From NCBI GenBank assembly GCA_020466095.1, contig CM035809.1, positions 7,537,723 through 7,601,722 on the forward strand: a stretch of DNA of 64,000 nucleotides, given 5' to 3'. Under the pieces are notes generated by a model. It made no database searches. It was not told where the DNA came from and worked only from the letters and a program-made list of their open reading frames with translations. Position 1 is the stretch's first letter, and each line of letters begins with the position of its first letter. Position numbers and translations under genes: made by a program. Below are positions 22,853-33,420 of the stretch, piece by piece. Source of the stretch: Chlorops oryzae. Lineage: Eukaryota; Arthropoda; Insecta; Diptera; Chloropidae.

Positions 22853-23360
22853 CCCAAGTACTTCTTAGCCAAAATCACAACCTATTTTATTAAAACAGAG
22901 GAAAATATACTGAAATAAGGAAGTTTTGGTGAGTATTAATCCTTTTTTATTTCTACCGCTTCTTTTTTCGATGTAGTCAATCTATAAATGAAATTTTGGG
23001 TTTCTAAATATTTTGAAATAACCAATAGTATTTGGATCTAACGGGCATTTTGTGGTCATTCATATAACTTTATGTAGGCATCTGTTTTAATAGCGAGATA
23101 TTTGGAAAACCATGCCAATAAAATCATCCTGAGGCTCACCATATACATATATGTTTTAAATATGGACTTCATGCCATAAATGGCTTAATTATGATCTTGA
23201 TAAAAATATACATAAGTCTGTACCTAATCTATCGAGTCTTTTTCATACAAAATCCGATCAAACCAATTTACCAGAATTAAGCTGCGCATAAAATCTCAGA
23301 ACTATGATTTGTAATCCGTAGATTTCGATACGTAGGTAACAAGTCGGGCTTTGGTATATG

Positions 23361-23450
23361 CCTTCGATAGCTCAGTTGGTAGAGCGGTGGACTGTAGAAG
23401 TTAGAGTTGAAGAAATCCATAGGTCGCTGGTTCAAATCCGGCTCGAAGGA
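23361..23450 (+). tRNA. tRNA-Tyr (GTA), intron-containing, copy 3
   Basis: Exons are identical to copies 1, 2 and 4; the 17-nt intron (23398-23414) is unique. The downstream T run is only four bases (23458-23461), the shortest terminator of the set, so read-through is more likely here. The gene is otherwise intact. Confidence 0.97.
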
Positions 23451-24995
23451 ACCAATATTTTGGGGATATCATTTTTGTATCCGTTTAGGATCTTTTTCCT
23501 ATTCTGCAGGATTGATTAGCCGAGGCCAAGTCTAAGTTTCGGCCATTGTTGAAGTGTCAAATCTCAAATGTTTCTTACCTTTCCATTTGACACAAACTTT
23601 TTGATTTTGAAGGGGCTTTAATTTCGATGTGGGTCAATTTATACTATTGCTACCTTACGATATATAGAGAACAAATAGAGTGGGAAAAACTTGCCTTAAA
23701 AAACAGAAACGTTCTGACTTCTGACAGCTTTTGTTCCAATCCGATATTAAGCTAAGTATAAATTCTATGTACGAGTTAAAGAGGAGGCTTAAGAAATCTC
23801 TTACAACGATAAAAGACATTCCTCAAAGGGGCTCCAAATTGTCTGTTCTATCAAAAATGAACAGGAACTTCTAGTCGTTCCCATAAGGGCCTCGGAATTG
23901 AATTCCTCTGGCCCCGAAATTAATTTTGCAGACGCGGCATCCTTGCAACATATCTCAGAGAAAAAGCTTTTTAGGAGTCTTGGAGCATGTTGAAATATTT
24001 ACTACTCCACAACCATTGTAAAATCAAAATTTTCCGACCAATAACCCGCCCTATAACACAGAATTTAGGAAGCTTGGTCAAATAACACTAGCAAAATGCA
24101 CTCTGTTGAGAAGGATCTTGAAGTCAAGCCCACATAAAGGTTTTACCTTTTGATTCGAATAGCATTCATGGTCTCTTGTGATTGATGACTTTTATCGATA
24201 ACTTAATTATCTTTACTTTTCAAAGAGTCCATTAATGCATTGTAAGTAGCTATGTATGCATGTATGTGTGCATGAAATTGGCATTCATAAGTATTCATAC
24301 AATGGAGCCGTGTGTTGTTAAGTTTGCGTTCAACTGCCCAACGATAAGTATAATTTTATTTACGTTTTTTAAATAATTTTTTAAATTACCCTGTTTTAGT
24401 ATTACGTGGCGCTATTTTCATATTTAATGCGGCAATTTATGATTTCACTTCTTTTATTATTCATTGTTTGCGCTCCTTGTGCTTTTTGCGATTAAACGCG
24501 GCAATTTATTGAAGTAACGAAAGCGACGTTGCCGTAGGCTGAGTGCTATAAGAACGATTTTCTAAGCCGCTTGAGAATTTTTTATAGCTCAGCCATCTGA
24601 ACAGCCCTTTCAAGGTTGGTTTCTTATCGTTGAAGAGAAGTGGTAAGAGGCAAAGAGGCATTATATCATAGGTAGGTGTACCTGAGAACTGTAATACCTT
24701 GTCAGAAATTGTCCACGTAGGCATGGCTTGCATTTAGCACATTTGAAAGGAGGTTCGGTATAACTGAAATAGGCCGGGCGATGGACTGTATGACCTTGAA
24801 ACATCTTGATCTGCGGATAGGAATCCTCAGAGCTACACCGCTTGATATGGTAAAATAAATAGATAATTTAAAGGAGTTAGTCTTGGGCTATGGTGGAAAT
24901 GAGAAGTGTTAAACTCCAACCAAGGAGGTCTTAAATGTCAATGTCAACTTTCGGCTTGTCCGAAATTCTTAAAGTTGAATTGACGATTTAAGAGT
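23451..24995. other. Unannotated intergenic sequence
   Basis: No gene is supported. There is a short ATGTATGCATG microsatellite near 24250. Small open frames have no recognisable domains. Confidence 0.4.
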
Positions 24996-25243
24996 GTAGG
25001 TAGGTAGGTTGAAGTGGCTGCCACTAAGGCCGTTAATCGGCCCATTGTGATACCACGGAGGTTTTCTTGTGTTTGTGTGAGTGTATATGTCTTATTATGC
25101 AGTGTGCCCCTAACATGCGATTTTTGAAAAACCAGTGCTAGGCTTGGAACATTACACTCCGTTTCGCCTGTGCCGGGAATCGAACCTCGGACCCTGGGAT
25201 CAAGAGCATAGCACGCATCCCCTACGCTATCCCAGAGCCACTT
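24996..25243 (-). mobile_element. tRNA-Lys-like SINE, full length
   Basis: On the minus strand the head starts GTGGCTCTGGGATAGCGTAG (A-box region, complement of 25217-25242). It has an anticodon-loop region CTCTTGATCCCAGGGTC that resembles tRNA-Lys(CTT), and a B box GGTTCGATTCCC (complement of 25175-25188). The middle block GAGTGTAATGTTCC...CATGTTAGGGGCACAC and the shared 3' domain CGTGGTATCACAATGGGCC...GGCAGCCACTTC follow, ending in an ACCTACCTAC tail at 24996-25010. The Lys origin is inferred from the loop similarity. Same subfamily as 22653-22852. Confidence 0.85.
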
Positions 25244-25293
25244 AAGATTAGTTAATCCAGAAAATTCTTTTCAACGGGTCTATGGTTCACTAC

Positions 25294-25773
25294 CCAGCGG
25301 GAAAATCCGTAAGGCCTGAAATGTTTCTTCAATTATTTCATGATAGAATATTAACCCTTTAATCCCACAATTTTTTTTCACTGTAAAGTTCAAATAAGAC
25401 TAAATTTGGGTAGAAAAACATGAATCTGAAATTATTAGGATTTTTTTTTTTTGGTAATTTTTTCGAAACCAGTCCGCCTAGAGACGGAGCCAGCTATTAG
25501 AGGGTTAAAATACCTAAAGAACTTGAATATGAATCAGTAGTCGGAGGTTCACTATGACCAGAAATTCCATACTGGTTAGTATTATTTGTACACAAAAACT
25601 TCAGATCATAATCTTTAGATGAGGAATTCTGTGTATAAAAGTATAGGTAATGCATGTACAGCAAATCTTCTGCTGTAGATTAATTATCTAAATTCCGAAT
25701 TTTTTCCTTATGTGACACGCAAAATCGGTAAAGGAGGAATTTCTAAATGAAAAATTCCGATTTTTCCCACTGG
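25294..25773. mobile_element. Possible TIR element (CCAGYGGGAAAA ends) containing a TTAA MITE
   Basis: CCAGCGGGAAAATCC at 25294 is mirrored by TTTTTCCCACTGG ending at 25773. This gives a 480-bp inverted-repeat segment with a TTAA-flanked MITE (25351-25508) inside. No clear target duplication is visible. Non-coding. Confidence 0.45.
25351..25508. mobile_element. TTAA-flanked MITE (piggyBac-like ends)
   Basis: TTAACCCT at 25351 and inverted AGGGTTAA ending at 25508 bound 158 bp, as in the elements at 2447 and 48906. The match beyond the first eight bases is poor. Confidence 0.5.
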
Positions 25774-26162
25774 CTAAGCAACAAGCAAGTAATTTCTCTT
25801 TATTCTATTTCAGAAATTTGAGGAAAACAAATCTTATAATGAATAAATCTAGGAGATATTGTATGCACATCGAATCTCGACTACGGCCACAAAAATTTAA
25901 TTGATTTTTGTGGTTGCTGAAAATCATTGTTTCAGCACTTGTTTTTAAATGAAAATATGTTTAATTAAATATATGTACATAAGTATATGTAAAAAAAAAA
26001 GTAATTTTAAATCTGATAAAAATTCCTTTTGACTTTGGAAAATATTTATCTTTGGGTTATTTAATTAATTTAAGGCGAATTTCGAAATGGAATTTTCTTT
26101 TTCTGTAAATTGAAAATATTCGCAAACAATAACTCTATTATTTCTGAAATTTATGATTTTAT
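25774..26162. other. AT-rich unannotated sequence
   Basis: Nothing recognisable beyond homopolymer runs and the ATGTATGT microsatellite that starts the next element. Confidence 0.4.
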
Positions 26163-26226
26163 ATGTATGTATGTATGTTGCAGTGGATGCCACTTAGCCC
26201 GTTTACCAGCCCATTGTGATACCACG
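26163..26226 (-). mobile_element. SINE or LINE 3'-end fragment
   Basis: On the minus strand the fragment reads CGTGGTATCACAATGGGC, then GGTAAACGGGCTAAGTGGCA and CCACTGCAAC, and ends in a CATA repeat tail. This is the 3' domain shared by the SINEs and the LINE here, with a different tail repeat. Upstream sequence does not match any head, so it is 5' truncated and could derive from either a SINE or a LINE. Confidence 0.65.
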
Positions 26227-26904
26227 TTTACTTTCCCTTGTTCAACTTGACATAATATTTTTTTGGGGGCTGACCGAGTCAAATCCGGTAAAATAAACTA
26301 TTGATGAATTATATGGCGACTAAAATATTTGACTGTAGAATACTGAAGAGCAACTAACGCTTCTCAAACGAATATTTAAAATGCCAATCGTTATCAGTTC
26401 GAAGGGATAACGGAAGGACACATCTGTTCCGGATTCTCTTTCTGATTCTTATGATTGAATGCCGTGTCAAGAATAATTTGGACCAATGGCAATCTTATCC
26501 CTCGAAACGATCAGTTCCCTCTTGCCCTCTTTACTATCGCGATGATTGTCATGACTCATGATTAACCCCTTTTTCGACTAAATATTCCAGTTAGAAAAGA
26601 TATAATTCAAAATTATATTGTCAACAACAGTTCGACCATGAGGCTATTCAGTCCGCGAGAACTCGTATCTAAGCTCCAATAAAAAAGAGTTTAAGGCACA
26701 GAAAGAAAATTTTAACTTGTTCGCAGTCCTTGAAAAAGTTTTTGTTCGACCATTGGGGTAATTACTTTGGAGACCATAAAAAACCATCATAGCATAGTGA
26801 CGATAATTTTAATTAACTTAACTTGATGGGCACATTTTGTTAGTGCGTATTTAGTAAATACTATTTACTGAAACTTAATTTGTCTTAAGAATATAGGGGA
26901 CGAA
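26227..26904. other. Unannotated intergenic sequence
   Basis: No gene, RNA or repeat boundary recognised. Confidence 0.4.
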
Positions 26905-27030
26905 GTCAAGTTAAGTTAAATTAATTTAAGTTAAGTTAAGTTAAGTTAAGTTAAGTTAAGTTAAGTTAAGTTAAGTTAAGTTAAGTTAAGTTAAGTTAAG
27001 TTAAGTTAAGTTAAGTTAAGTTAAGTTAAG
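26905..27030. repeat. (TTAAG)n pentamer array, second locus
   Basis: About 125 bp of TTAAG repeats, nearly perfect from 26926 onward. Degenerate AAGTAAAG/TTAAGTTT copies continue to about 27140. Same unit as 12180-12838. Confidence 0.9.
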
Positions 27031-28431
27031 TTTTTAAAATTACGTTTCTAAAGATAAGTTATATGTAGTTACGTTTAATTTAAAAAAATTAAAGTTATGT
27101 TTACTGAAGTAAAGTAAATTTAAGTTAAGTTTACTTTAATAAAGCGGCAGAAAAGTCTTACCTTTATTGTCCTGAATTTTTCCTTCCAACTTGAATTCTT
27201 TAAACTTTGACAGAGATAACCTACAATAAAAGACGAAAATTATTTTTGTGTGATAAAAGGCCCACTTCAATTTAAAATTTGTCTTCTTATGTTTGTGCAG
27301 AAGAGGAATTTCAAGAACTTTCAAAATATCTTCTCGACTTGAACGTTGTTCAAGCATCTAAATGAAATGTTATTTTTCTGGCTTTGTGTACCAAAAAAAT
27401 TTCCAATTAAAGTTGCACACTTTTATAATAAAATATTGCCAAATCACCTTCAACGGCAGAAGAGCAGACCTGCTGGAACAACAAAAGCAACAACAACACA
27501 CCAACTTGAAAAGTTTATTTCGATCTAAAAGTTTTGCGTGCGGTGAATCAGAGGCAAAAGTAAGGCATAAATTTTGCAAAAGTGGTTCTCATAAAGGCAC
27601 AGACTCGATAAAAGGTGGTTGTGCAAACTTTTATGAGTTTAACATGGAGAATCAGTTCTACGGCTGTAACCGAATGCCAAAGGGATATTGCTAAACAAAC
27701 ATACATACATATATCCATACATACGTACGACGCTGGGTAACGACAAGTCTACGGTCATACGTACATACAGACATTTTCGTTCGTAAGCCTATGCGGAAAA
27801 CTTTGTCGGAAATTACTTGCGGTCGATGTGAGAAGCCTTAATTGAAAATTTCCAAAGCTCACCTATTCATGTAATTTAGAGAGAAATTCAAAAGAATTTT
27901 TCCAATTGCAGAGCAGAGGAGGTGGAAAAGCTGAAAGCTGAAGAGCTCTTGTGAGGTTTCGAAGTTGCTATGAAATGGAAATTTCCTTTAATTTGTTATG
28001 GCGATAATGCGAGTTTAGCTAATAAAAAAATAATAAAAAAAAAGAAAACCGCAAAGTGAAGTTATGCGAAAGATTTCGAAATCTCGTTTATGGAAATTTC
28101 ATTCATTTTTCAAATAAGATTTTCCATTGATTTTATTTTTGAGGTTCTCAAGTACATTCAAGTGCTAATTTGTTTTGCTACGTTTGTGCGTATGTGTAAG
28201 CACGCCCGAAACCACTGGATTGAGACCATTCAAAATGTGTTTATAAATGATGAGGGCCATCAGGAGAATCGATCGAGAATCGGCACTCTGTCCGTTTGCC
28301 CATAATAGGAATATTTTAGAATGGAAATTATTTGAACATATTTCAGTGCATCCAAAATGCTAAAGAAAAATATAAATAAAACTGACATTTGACTGGCCTA
28401 TTTTAAGGGTCTTTCCCCCCGGAAATGTACA
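27031..28431. other. Unannotated intergenic sequence
   Basis: There are CATA microsatellites near 27695-27725. A 110-codon open frame at 27362-27694 has no recognisable domain and ordinary non-coding context, so I do not call it. The stretch ends at the 5' flank of the fourth tRNA-Tyr. Confidence 0.4.
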
Positions 28432-28521
28432 CCTTCGATAGCTCAGTTGGTAGAGCGGTGGACTGTAGAGGCAAAAGACATAGAAATCCATAGGTCGCTG
28501 GTTCAAATCCGGCTCGAAGGA
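28432..28521 (+). tRNA. tRNA-Tyr (GTA), intron-containing, copy 4
   Basis: Mature sequence is identical to the three copies 5-7 kb upstream, with a fourth distinct 17-nt intron (28469-28485). Ten T residues at 28528-28537 form the terminator. The flanks show no similarity to the other copies, so it is a dispersed member and not part of the tandem duplication. Confidence 0.98.
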
Positions 28522-28527
28522 ATGTAA

Positions 28528-28537
28528 TTTTTTTTTT
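28528..28537 (+). terminator. Pol III terminator of tRNA-Tyr copy 4
   Basis: Ten consecutive T residues shortly after the tRNA 3' end. Confidence 0.85.
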
Positions 28538-28819
28538 GCTCTATGAAGTCTCTTGATTTTTTACTCTCTGCATAGATGGATCGAAATCAGTCCAGTTTTT
28601 CAGGATTCAATTCAGTATCTAGTGCCGAAGGGAAAAAATTCAAGGAAATCATGGTAGCGGATACGAAGATACAGCGTTTCAAAGCGATTGGTGGCCCACC
28701 TGCATTTGTTCGGGGGGAAAAAAACTTTGAATCGGTTTTGTGGAAAACGATTTTTTTGAAGTGAAGTCTACTTGACAGATCGATTTAATTTTTTTTTTTA
28801 ATTTTTCTGCTCATAAATA

Positions 28820-28946
28820 CCCAGATAACATCGTTGCCCTTTTGTTCCTTATTTTAAAAAAATTAACTAACCTCAACTTTTAAGCGAAAATCGCATTTTT
28901 TTACTTCAAAACAGTACCAAAAAAAGGGCCACGATGTTACCTCGGG
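28820..28946. mobile_element. Short palindromic MITE
   Basis: The left end CCCAGATAACATCGTTGCCC and inverted right end CCCGAGGTAACATCGTGGCC match over about 25 bp, continuing into CTTTT on both sides. The 127-bp element is AT-rich inside and non-coding. No clear target duplication. Confidence 0.65.
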
Positions 28947-29899
28947 ACATCAATTTTTGCCATACATGTTTTTTTTTTCTCGGATGATCCGTTAACCCTG
29001 TATTGTGTTCACCGCAACACACCTTTTTCTCGAGGCGCCTCCGGAGAATCGCTGCCACCGATATATTTATCGATAATTTCCATTTTTGTTTTTCCAAAGG
29101 TACTATAGACGTTAAGCTATAAAATGTATATTATGTCTTCAAAAAAAAACCATGAAAACATGACTTTTTTGGCTTTAAAACTATACCATCCTCTTAATTA
29201 TTATTTATTTTTATTATTTTTAATTCATATTGGTCCCTAAATGGTAATTTTAACAAATTCATGAGAAAAATTATGGAATAAACTTTACCTAATGAGAAAA
29301 GCTCACCTTCACTATTCAATTAGGCCGAAAGGTTGAAATTTTTTTAAGCCGGTCGAAAAATATAATAAACTGAGATATTCAAATATCGTAAATATTCTGG
29401 TATTTGAATTATTTGACTAAATACAATAAATTATTTGCATAATTATGAGCTTTGTCGAAACCGCATGGTTGCATTATGAGTTCGTTAGTTCGCACACATG
29501 CTTTTATTTATGGCTTTTTATTTTTTATTACTCATATACATATACCATTAAATTTGTATGTTGACAGTTTTCTCTCGATAAAAGCGTTTTCAAGAAATCA
29601 TTGGTTCTTTTGCAGCAAATGTTTGTAGTTCTAAAGCCATTTAAGACATTTTTTTCGATGTAGGCGCCCTCATAATGAGCTCATTATAAGAATCCGAAAT
29701 GAATATGTTTCGCCTCTTGCAAAAGTGAATTCAAATGAGTCGGATATACAATACCGAATGAGGAGGTATAAAACACATACATATCATATATAATATTTAT
29801 GACTTTTTCTGATATTATAATCGACGCTCTTTTGCCCTAAAAATGGAACATATTTCCGAGTCTCATATGTTCTTCGTATGTTAAGCTCATTGCAGATTC
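28947..29899. other. Unannotated AT-rich sequence
   Basis: No gene recognised. A short palindrome ATAATGAGCTCATTAT lies near 29674. Confidence 0.4.
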
Positions 29900-30790
29900 T
29901 TATTGCTGAGCAATTTCAAACTCATATTGAACGCATTCTTTCTATATATTTCAGACTCATTTAGGAGTGATGATTCTGAGCCTCATTTTTCTATACTTTT
30001 CGGAGTCATTTCGGACTCATTGCGGACTCACTTCGGACCTATTTCAGACATAATATTTACCTGAGTATTTTTTATATGTTTGGGACTCGAATCGGATTCA
30101 TTTTGACCTCTTTTCAGACTCATTTTGGGTTGGTTTCGGACTCTTTTTGTACTCATTTTGGACTCATTTCTAACTCATTTTGGACTCATAATCTTGAGCC
30201 TCATATTTTCTACACATTTCTTACTCATTTCGAAGCTATTTAAGACATAACTTTGATCCTCGTTTGTTTTATATATACTTTCAGATTTGATTCGGACTCT
30301 TTTCTGACTAATTTAAGGCTCGTATCAGACTCTTTTTAGATTCATAATCATGAAACTCATATTTTCTACACATTTCGAACTTTTTTCTTACCTATTTAAG
30401 ACTTCGACCCTCGTTTTTTATTTAGATATTTCAGACTTGATTCGGACTCATTTTTTCCTCTTTTCAGACTCATTTTGGACACGTTTTGGACTTATAAATT
30501 TTTGCATAACGTTTGTAGTCGTTTCGGAGCTATTTCAGACTTATATTTTCGACTCTCGTATATTTTATATGTCTCGGACTCGATTCGGGCTCATTTTTGA
30601 CTCTTTTCTGACTCATTTTAGGCTCGTTTCAGACTCTTTTTAGACTCATAATTTTGGGCCTAATGTTTTCTACACAATTCGGACCTATTTCAGACCTTCT
30701 AGTTTTGACTCTCCTATATTTTATATATTCCGGACTCGTTTCGGAGCAATTTCGGATTCACTTGCGACAAATAATTTTTCCTTTTTTATT
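29900..30790. repeat. Degenerate array of a TTTCGGACTCATTT-like motif
   Basis: A motif of roughly 12-16 bp, best written TTTCGGACTCA followed by TTT, recurs dozens of times with variable spacing. It is often interspersed with TATTTTCTACACA-type segments. It produces false frames with repeated Phe/Asp/Ser/Thr. A related array with the complementary dinucleotide swap (TTTCGGAGTCA) lies at 40990-42600. Confidence 0.75.
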
Positions 30791-31293
30791 TTCTCCACAT
30801 TCCCCAGTGATGAAAGACATATTGTTAAAATTTCGGACTCACAAATCGAAGCACTTCAAAAATGTGTCTTGGCTATACCTAATGTGCTATTTGTGAGTCC
30901 TCATATCCAGAGCGACCTGTGGGTTCTTTGTTACAAAAATGCGCCGGAACACAAATTCCTTATCTCGTTTTTTTATTTGAATTTTGTTTATGCATTTTGA
31001 AAACATTTTTAATGCGCATGCTTTATGAAACGCTCGGGAGGAATTTCGGAAAAACCAAAATAAGCTGCAAATAAATAACAATTGGCTATAAATGACAAAA
31101 CAATTGGCAATAACAGCAACAATAGCAGCAGCAGCAGCAGCAACAACAACGGTATACGCACATAGCAATTCCGAGTCCATATTTGTGGGGCTTTGAACCG
31201 AACAAGTGTCATGTGATTGCTCTGTACATACAAAAGCTTATGTGCATGTGTGCTGTGTATGCTGTGTGTGTGAGGTGTGAGTAGGAAAAGCGA

Positions 31294-31604
31294 AAATTAT
31301 TGCCCCTCATATGTACATACTTATGACTTTTCTATTTTATTTCGCATTTCTGTTGTTCACGTTTTTTGGCTTAATACTGTCCCGCATTTATTATTATTTA
31401 TTGCAGGCTTTCACTGCGACAAATAGGGGCTTGCGAAACAAAAGCGCTTATTGCATGTGGTGGTTTTGCTTGTACGTGGTGGTGGTGAAAGAATTTATGC
31501 CCCTCATATTAACATACTAATGATTCTTCTATTTTATTTCGCATTTTTATTTCACGTTTTTTGAAATATGTCCCCATTATTATTTTTATTGCCAGCTTTC
31601 ATGA
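31294..31604. repeat. Diverged tandem duplication (period about 200 bp)
   Basis: The sequence from TTATTGCCCCTCATAT through TCTATTTTATTTCGCATTT to CACGTTTTTTG and TTATTGC-AG-CTTTCA occurs at 31294-31414 and again at 31491-31604. A short third trace (GAATTTATGCGCCCTCATA) lies near 31785. Between 31104 and 31150 there is an AGC/AAC microsatellite. Confidence 0.65.
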
Positions 31605-32134
31605 AAATAGCTTGAAAAAAATTTTATTTGTAATGAAAACTTTTTATTTTTTATTACATTTTTTTGCCGCTAATATATTCCATGTTTACTCTCATATGCA
31701 AAATTGGAGATGGGTATCTTTTGCCTATTTACATATGAAGTAAAAAACGTGGTTTGAGCATGCATAAAAAAAGGGGTGAAAGAATTTATGCGCCCTCATA
31801 CATATTAAAACTCGAACTGTCAGCGCGGCTAAATGAGTGTCGAGCCTCTGCACCTCCCTCTGCGATTTTAATAGGATACTAAAAATGTTCGTAGATTTAT
31901 TTAAAATATTTCTACGTATTTTTAGGCCTCAATTATTTTGAAAGAATATTTACGGTGCCGAAAGTTTTTCTCCATTAATGGGTATTTTGTAGTTGCGAGT
32001 CTAATGAGTTGAATACAAAAAAAGAAAGCCTAAGAAAAGTCCGTATACGATTTCCACTTAAGCAAGACCTCTGAGACGTTGATGATTATTTCTCCATTGA
32101 AGAACTTTAAAAGCTCTAATCTTTCAGTGAAATT

Positions 32135-32140
32135 AAAAAA
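32135..32140 (-). terminator. Pol III terminator of tRNA-Cys
   Basis: Six T on the minus strand, about 20 nt downstream of the tRNA-Cys 3' end. Confidence 0.7.
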
Positions 32141-32159
32141 GAAACACGATCTCGGTACA

Positions 32160-32231
32160 AGGGGACACCCGGGTTTGAACCGGGGACCTCTCGATCTGCA
32201 GTCGAATGCTCTACCACTGAGCTATATCCCC
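32160..32231 (-). tRNA. tRNA-Cys (GCA)
   Basis: The minus strand gives a full 72-nt cloverleaf. Acceptor arms GGGGATA and TGTCCCC have one G-U pair, with discriminator T. The D arm is GCTC/GAGC. The anticodon arm TTCGA/TCGAG has loop CTGCAGA, anticodon GCA. The T arm is CCCGG/CCGGG around TTCAAAC. There is no intron, as is usual for this gene. Length and sequence match the fly tRNA-Cys form apart from compensating acceptor changes. Boxes A and B are intact. Confidence 0.98.
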
Positions 32232-32730
32232 CCTTGAAGAATTGGGAAACTTATCAGAGCTTTATGTCAATTCAACATTGCATTCTCTATCAATATAATC
32301 GAGTTGCTCACATATTTTTGCATCATCATATGCATTTTATTCGCTTATGGTATTAACGAAACTGTGAAAACTAAATAGTTCACCGCTGCAGGGAAATCTC
32401 AATGAGATGATTCTATACATTGTTCTCTAACTAATTCCGTCAAAGTTCACTAAGTGGTTACATTCACTTTAATAATCAATAGAAAAGAGCATTAAAAGCC
32501 ACTCGATGGCTAAACATGCGATAGAGTGTGAAGCTCTATGTTAATCACAAAGGCTCGTGTTGAATCCCAGCACGATGTTTATCATTTCATTTTTTATTTA
32601 TTAATCTAATCAACATTTATTTCTTACTAATAGATAACATTAATATAAAAATCCAACTACGTTCCAAATATCTATAGCTTGTACATCGCTTAACATAATA
32701 AGAAGAATTTCACCTTGTAGAAATCTCATA

Positions 32731-32935
32731 ATCAGGGCTCTTTTAGACCGTAACTTGTTTTTCATTCACTTATAGCTAGAAAAACTTTTTTACTTTAAAT
32801 AAGTGATAACAATTAAAAAACCAACAGATTCACAATTTTAGCGAACAAACTAAAGATTTTAAATCCATCAGGGCTTTTAGCACTAACTGTTTCTCATCCT
32901 AGCTAGAAAAATTTTTTACTTTAAATTATTTTCGC
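32731..32935. repeat. Short tandem duplication (period about 145 bp)
   Basis: ATCAGGGCTCTTTTAG...TAACTTGTTTTTCAT...TAGCTAGAAAAAC-TTTTTTACTTTAAAT at 32731-32803 is repeated with changes at 32876-32935. The function is not apparent. Confidence 0.6.
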
Positions 32936-33176
32936 CTTTAAATATAACCGCTTTTCCCCATATTTCACGTCTGCGTTGGGATTCGATCTCGAGCTTTCAG
33001 ATTGTTAAGCGCAGACGCACACGAGAAAAACTAAAGAGAAATCCTCTAAGCTTTGTTCTGATTTATAGGGTATTTCATGTGGTCTTCTGGGTCTGTGTAC
33101 CTATGCTTTATTGAAAGTCAAGGGTTAACGGAAGGAGAACAATACACAAAAAATATAGAAAACGAGTCGAAAGGCA

Positions 33177-33420
33177 GCTTCATATAAAGCTTCTTGATCA
33201 AATCAGAATCCCTTGAAGATAACTTGGGCTGCGAAGAGCGATCCATAAAGAAGGAAAGGTAGCTTGGGTATAGGTGAGGTTAGATTGGTGTGACTATTAA
33301 GGATGACAGATGGCCTCACATGGGCCCGTTGTGATACCACGAATAGTGGAAAAACAAAGAAAAACAGAAAGGGAAAAACGACACAAGCATCCATGACCTC
33401 ATCTGGGCTCAGAGGCCGTC
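33177..33420 (-). mobile_element. SINE with internal head deletion
   Basis: On the minus strand it matches the SINE at 34830-35127 over almost its whole length: pyrimidine-rich middle, TTCGTGGTATCACAACGGGC, AGTCACACCAATCTAACC, and on to ATCAAGAAGCTTTAT. The head is reduced: GACGGCCTCTGAGCCC joins directly to AGATGAGGTCATGG, removing the A-box end, anticodon region and B box. It is therefore expected to lack an internal Pol III promoter. It lies in inverted orientation to its relative, 1.4 kb away. Confidence 0.8.

Larger units (their letters stand above)
21697..23360 (+). repeat. Diverged tandem duplication carrying the tRNA-Tyr genes
   Basis: The interval after copy 1 and the interval after copy 2 align in order. 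ACTTCTAAGCTAAAATC (about 21784) matches ACTTCTTAGCCAAAATC (about 22860). AAAATATACTCAAA matches AAAATATACTGAAA. TAATGTAGGCGTCTATT matches TTATGTAGGCATCTGTT. AATCAAGCCAATAGGATC matches AACCATGCCAATAAAATC. The tRNA spacings are 799 and 1,027 bp; the difference of 228 bp is close to the SINE inserted at 22653-22852. The unit is therefore about 0.8 kb and was duplicated before that insertion. Confidence 0.75.

Noticed and set aside
29900..30790. Repeated Phe/Asp/Ser/Thr peptides as a low-complexity protein
   Set aside because: Frames are short, interrupted and generated by the degenerate TTTCGGACTCA motif.
32500..33005. Two further tRNA-like stretches (B-box-like GTTGAATCC near 32552 and, minus strand, GATCGAATCCC near 32983)
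   Set aside because: Neither forms a cloverleaf nor is followed by the shared SINE 3' domain; too weak to annotate.
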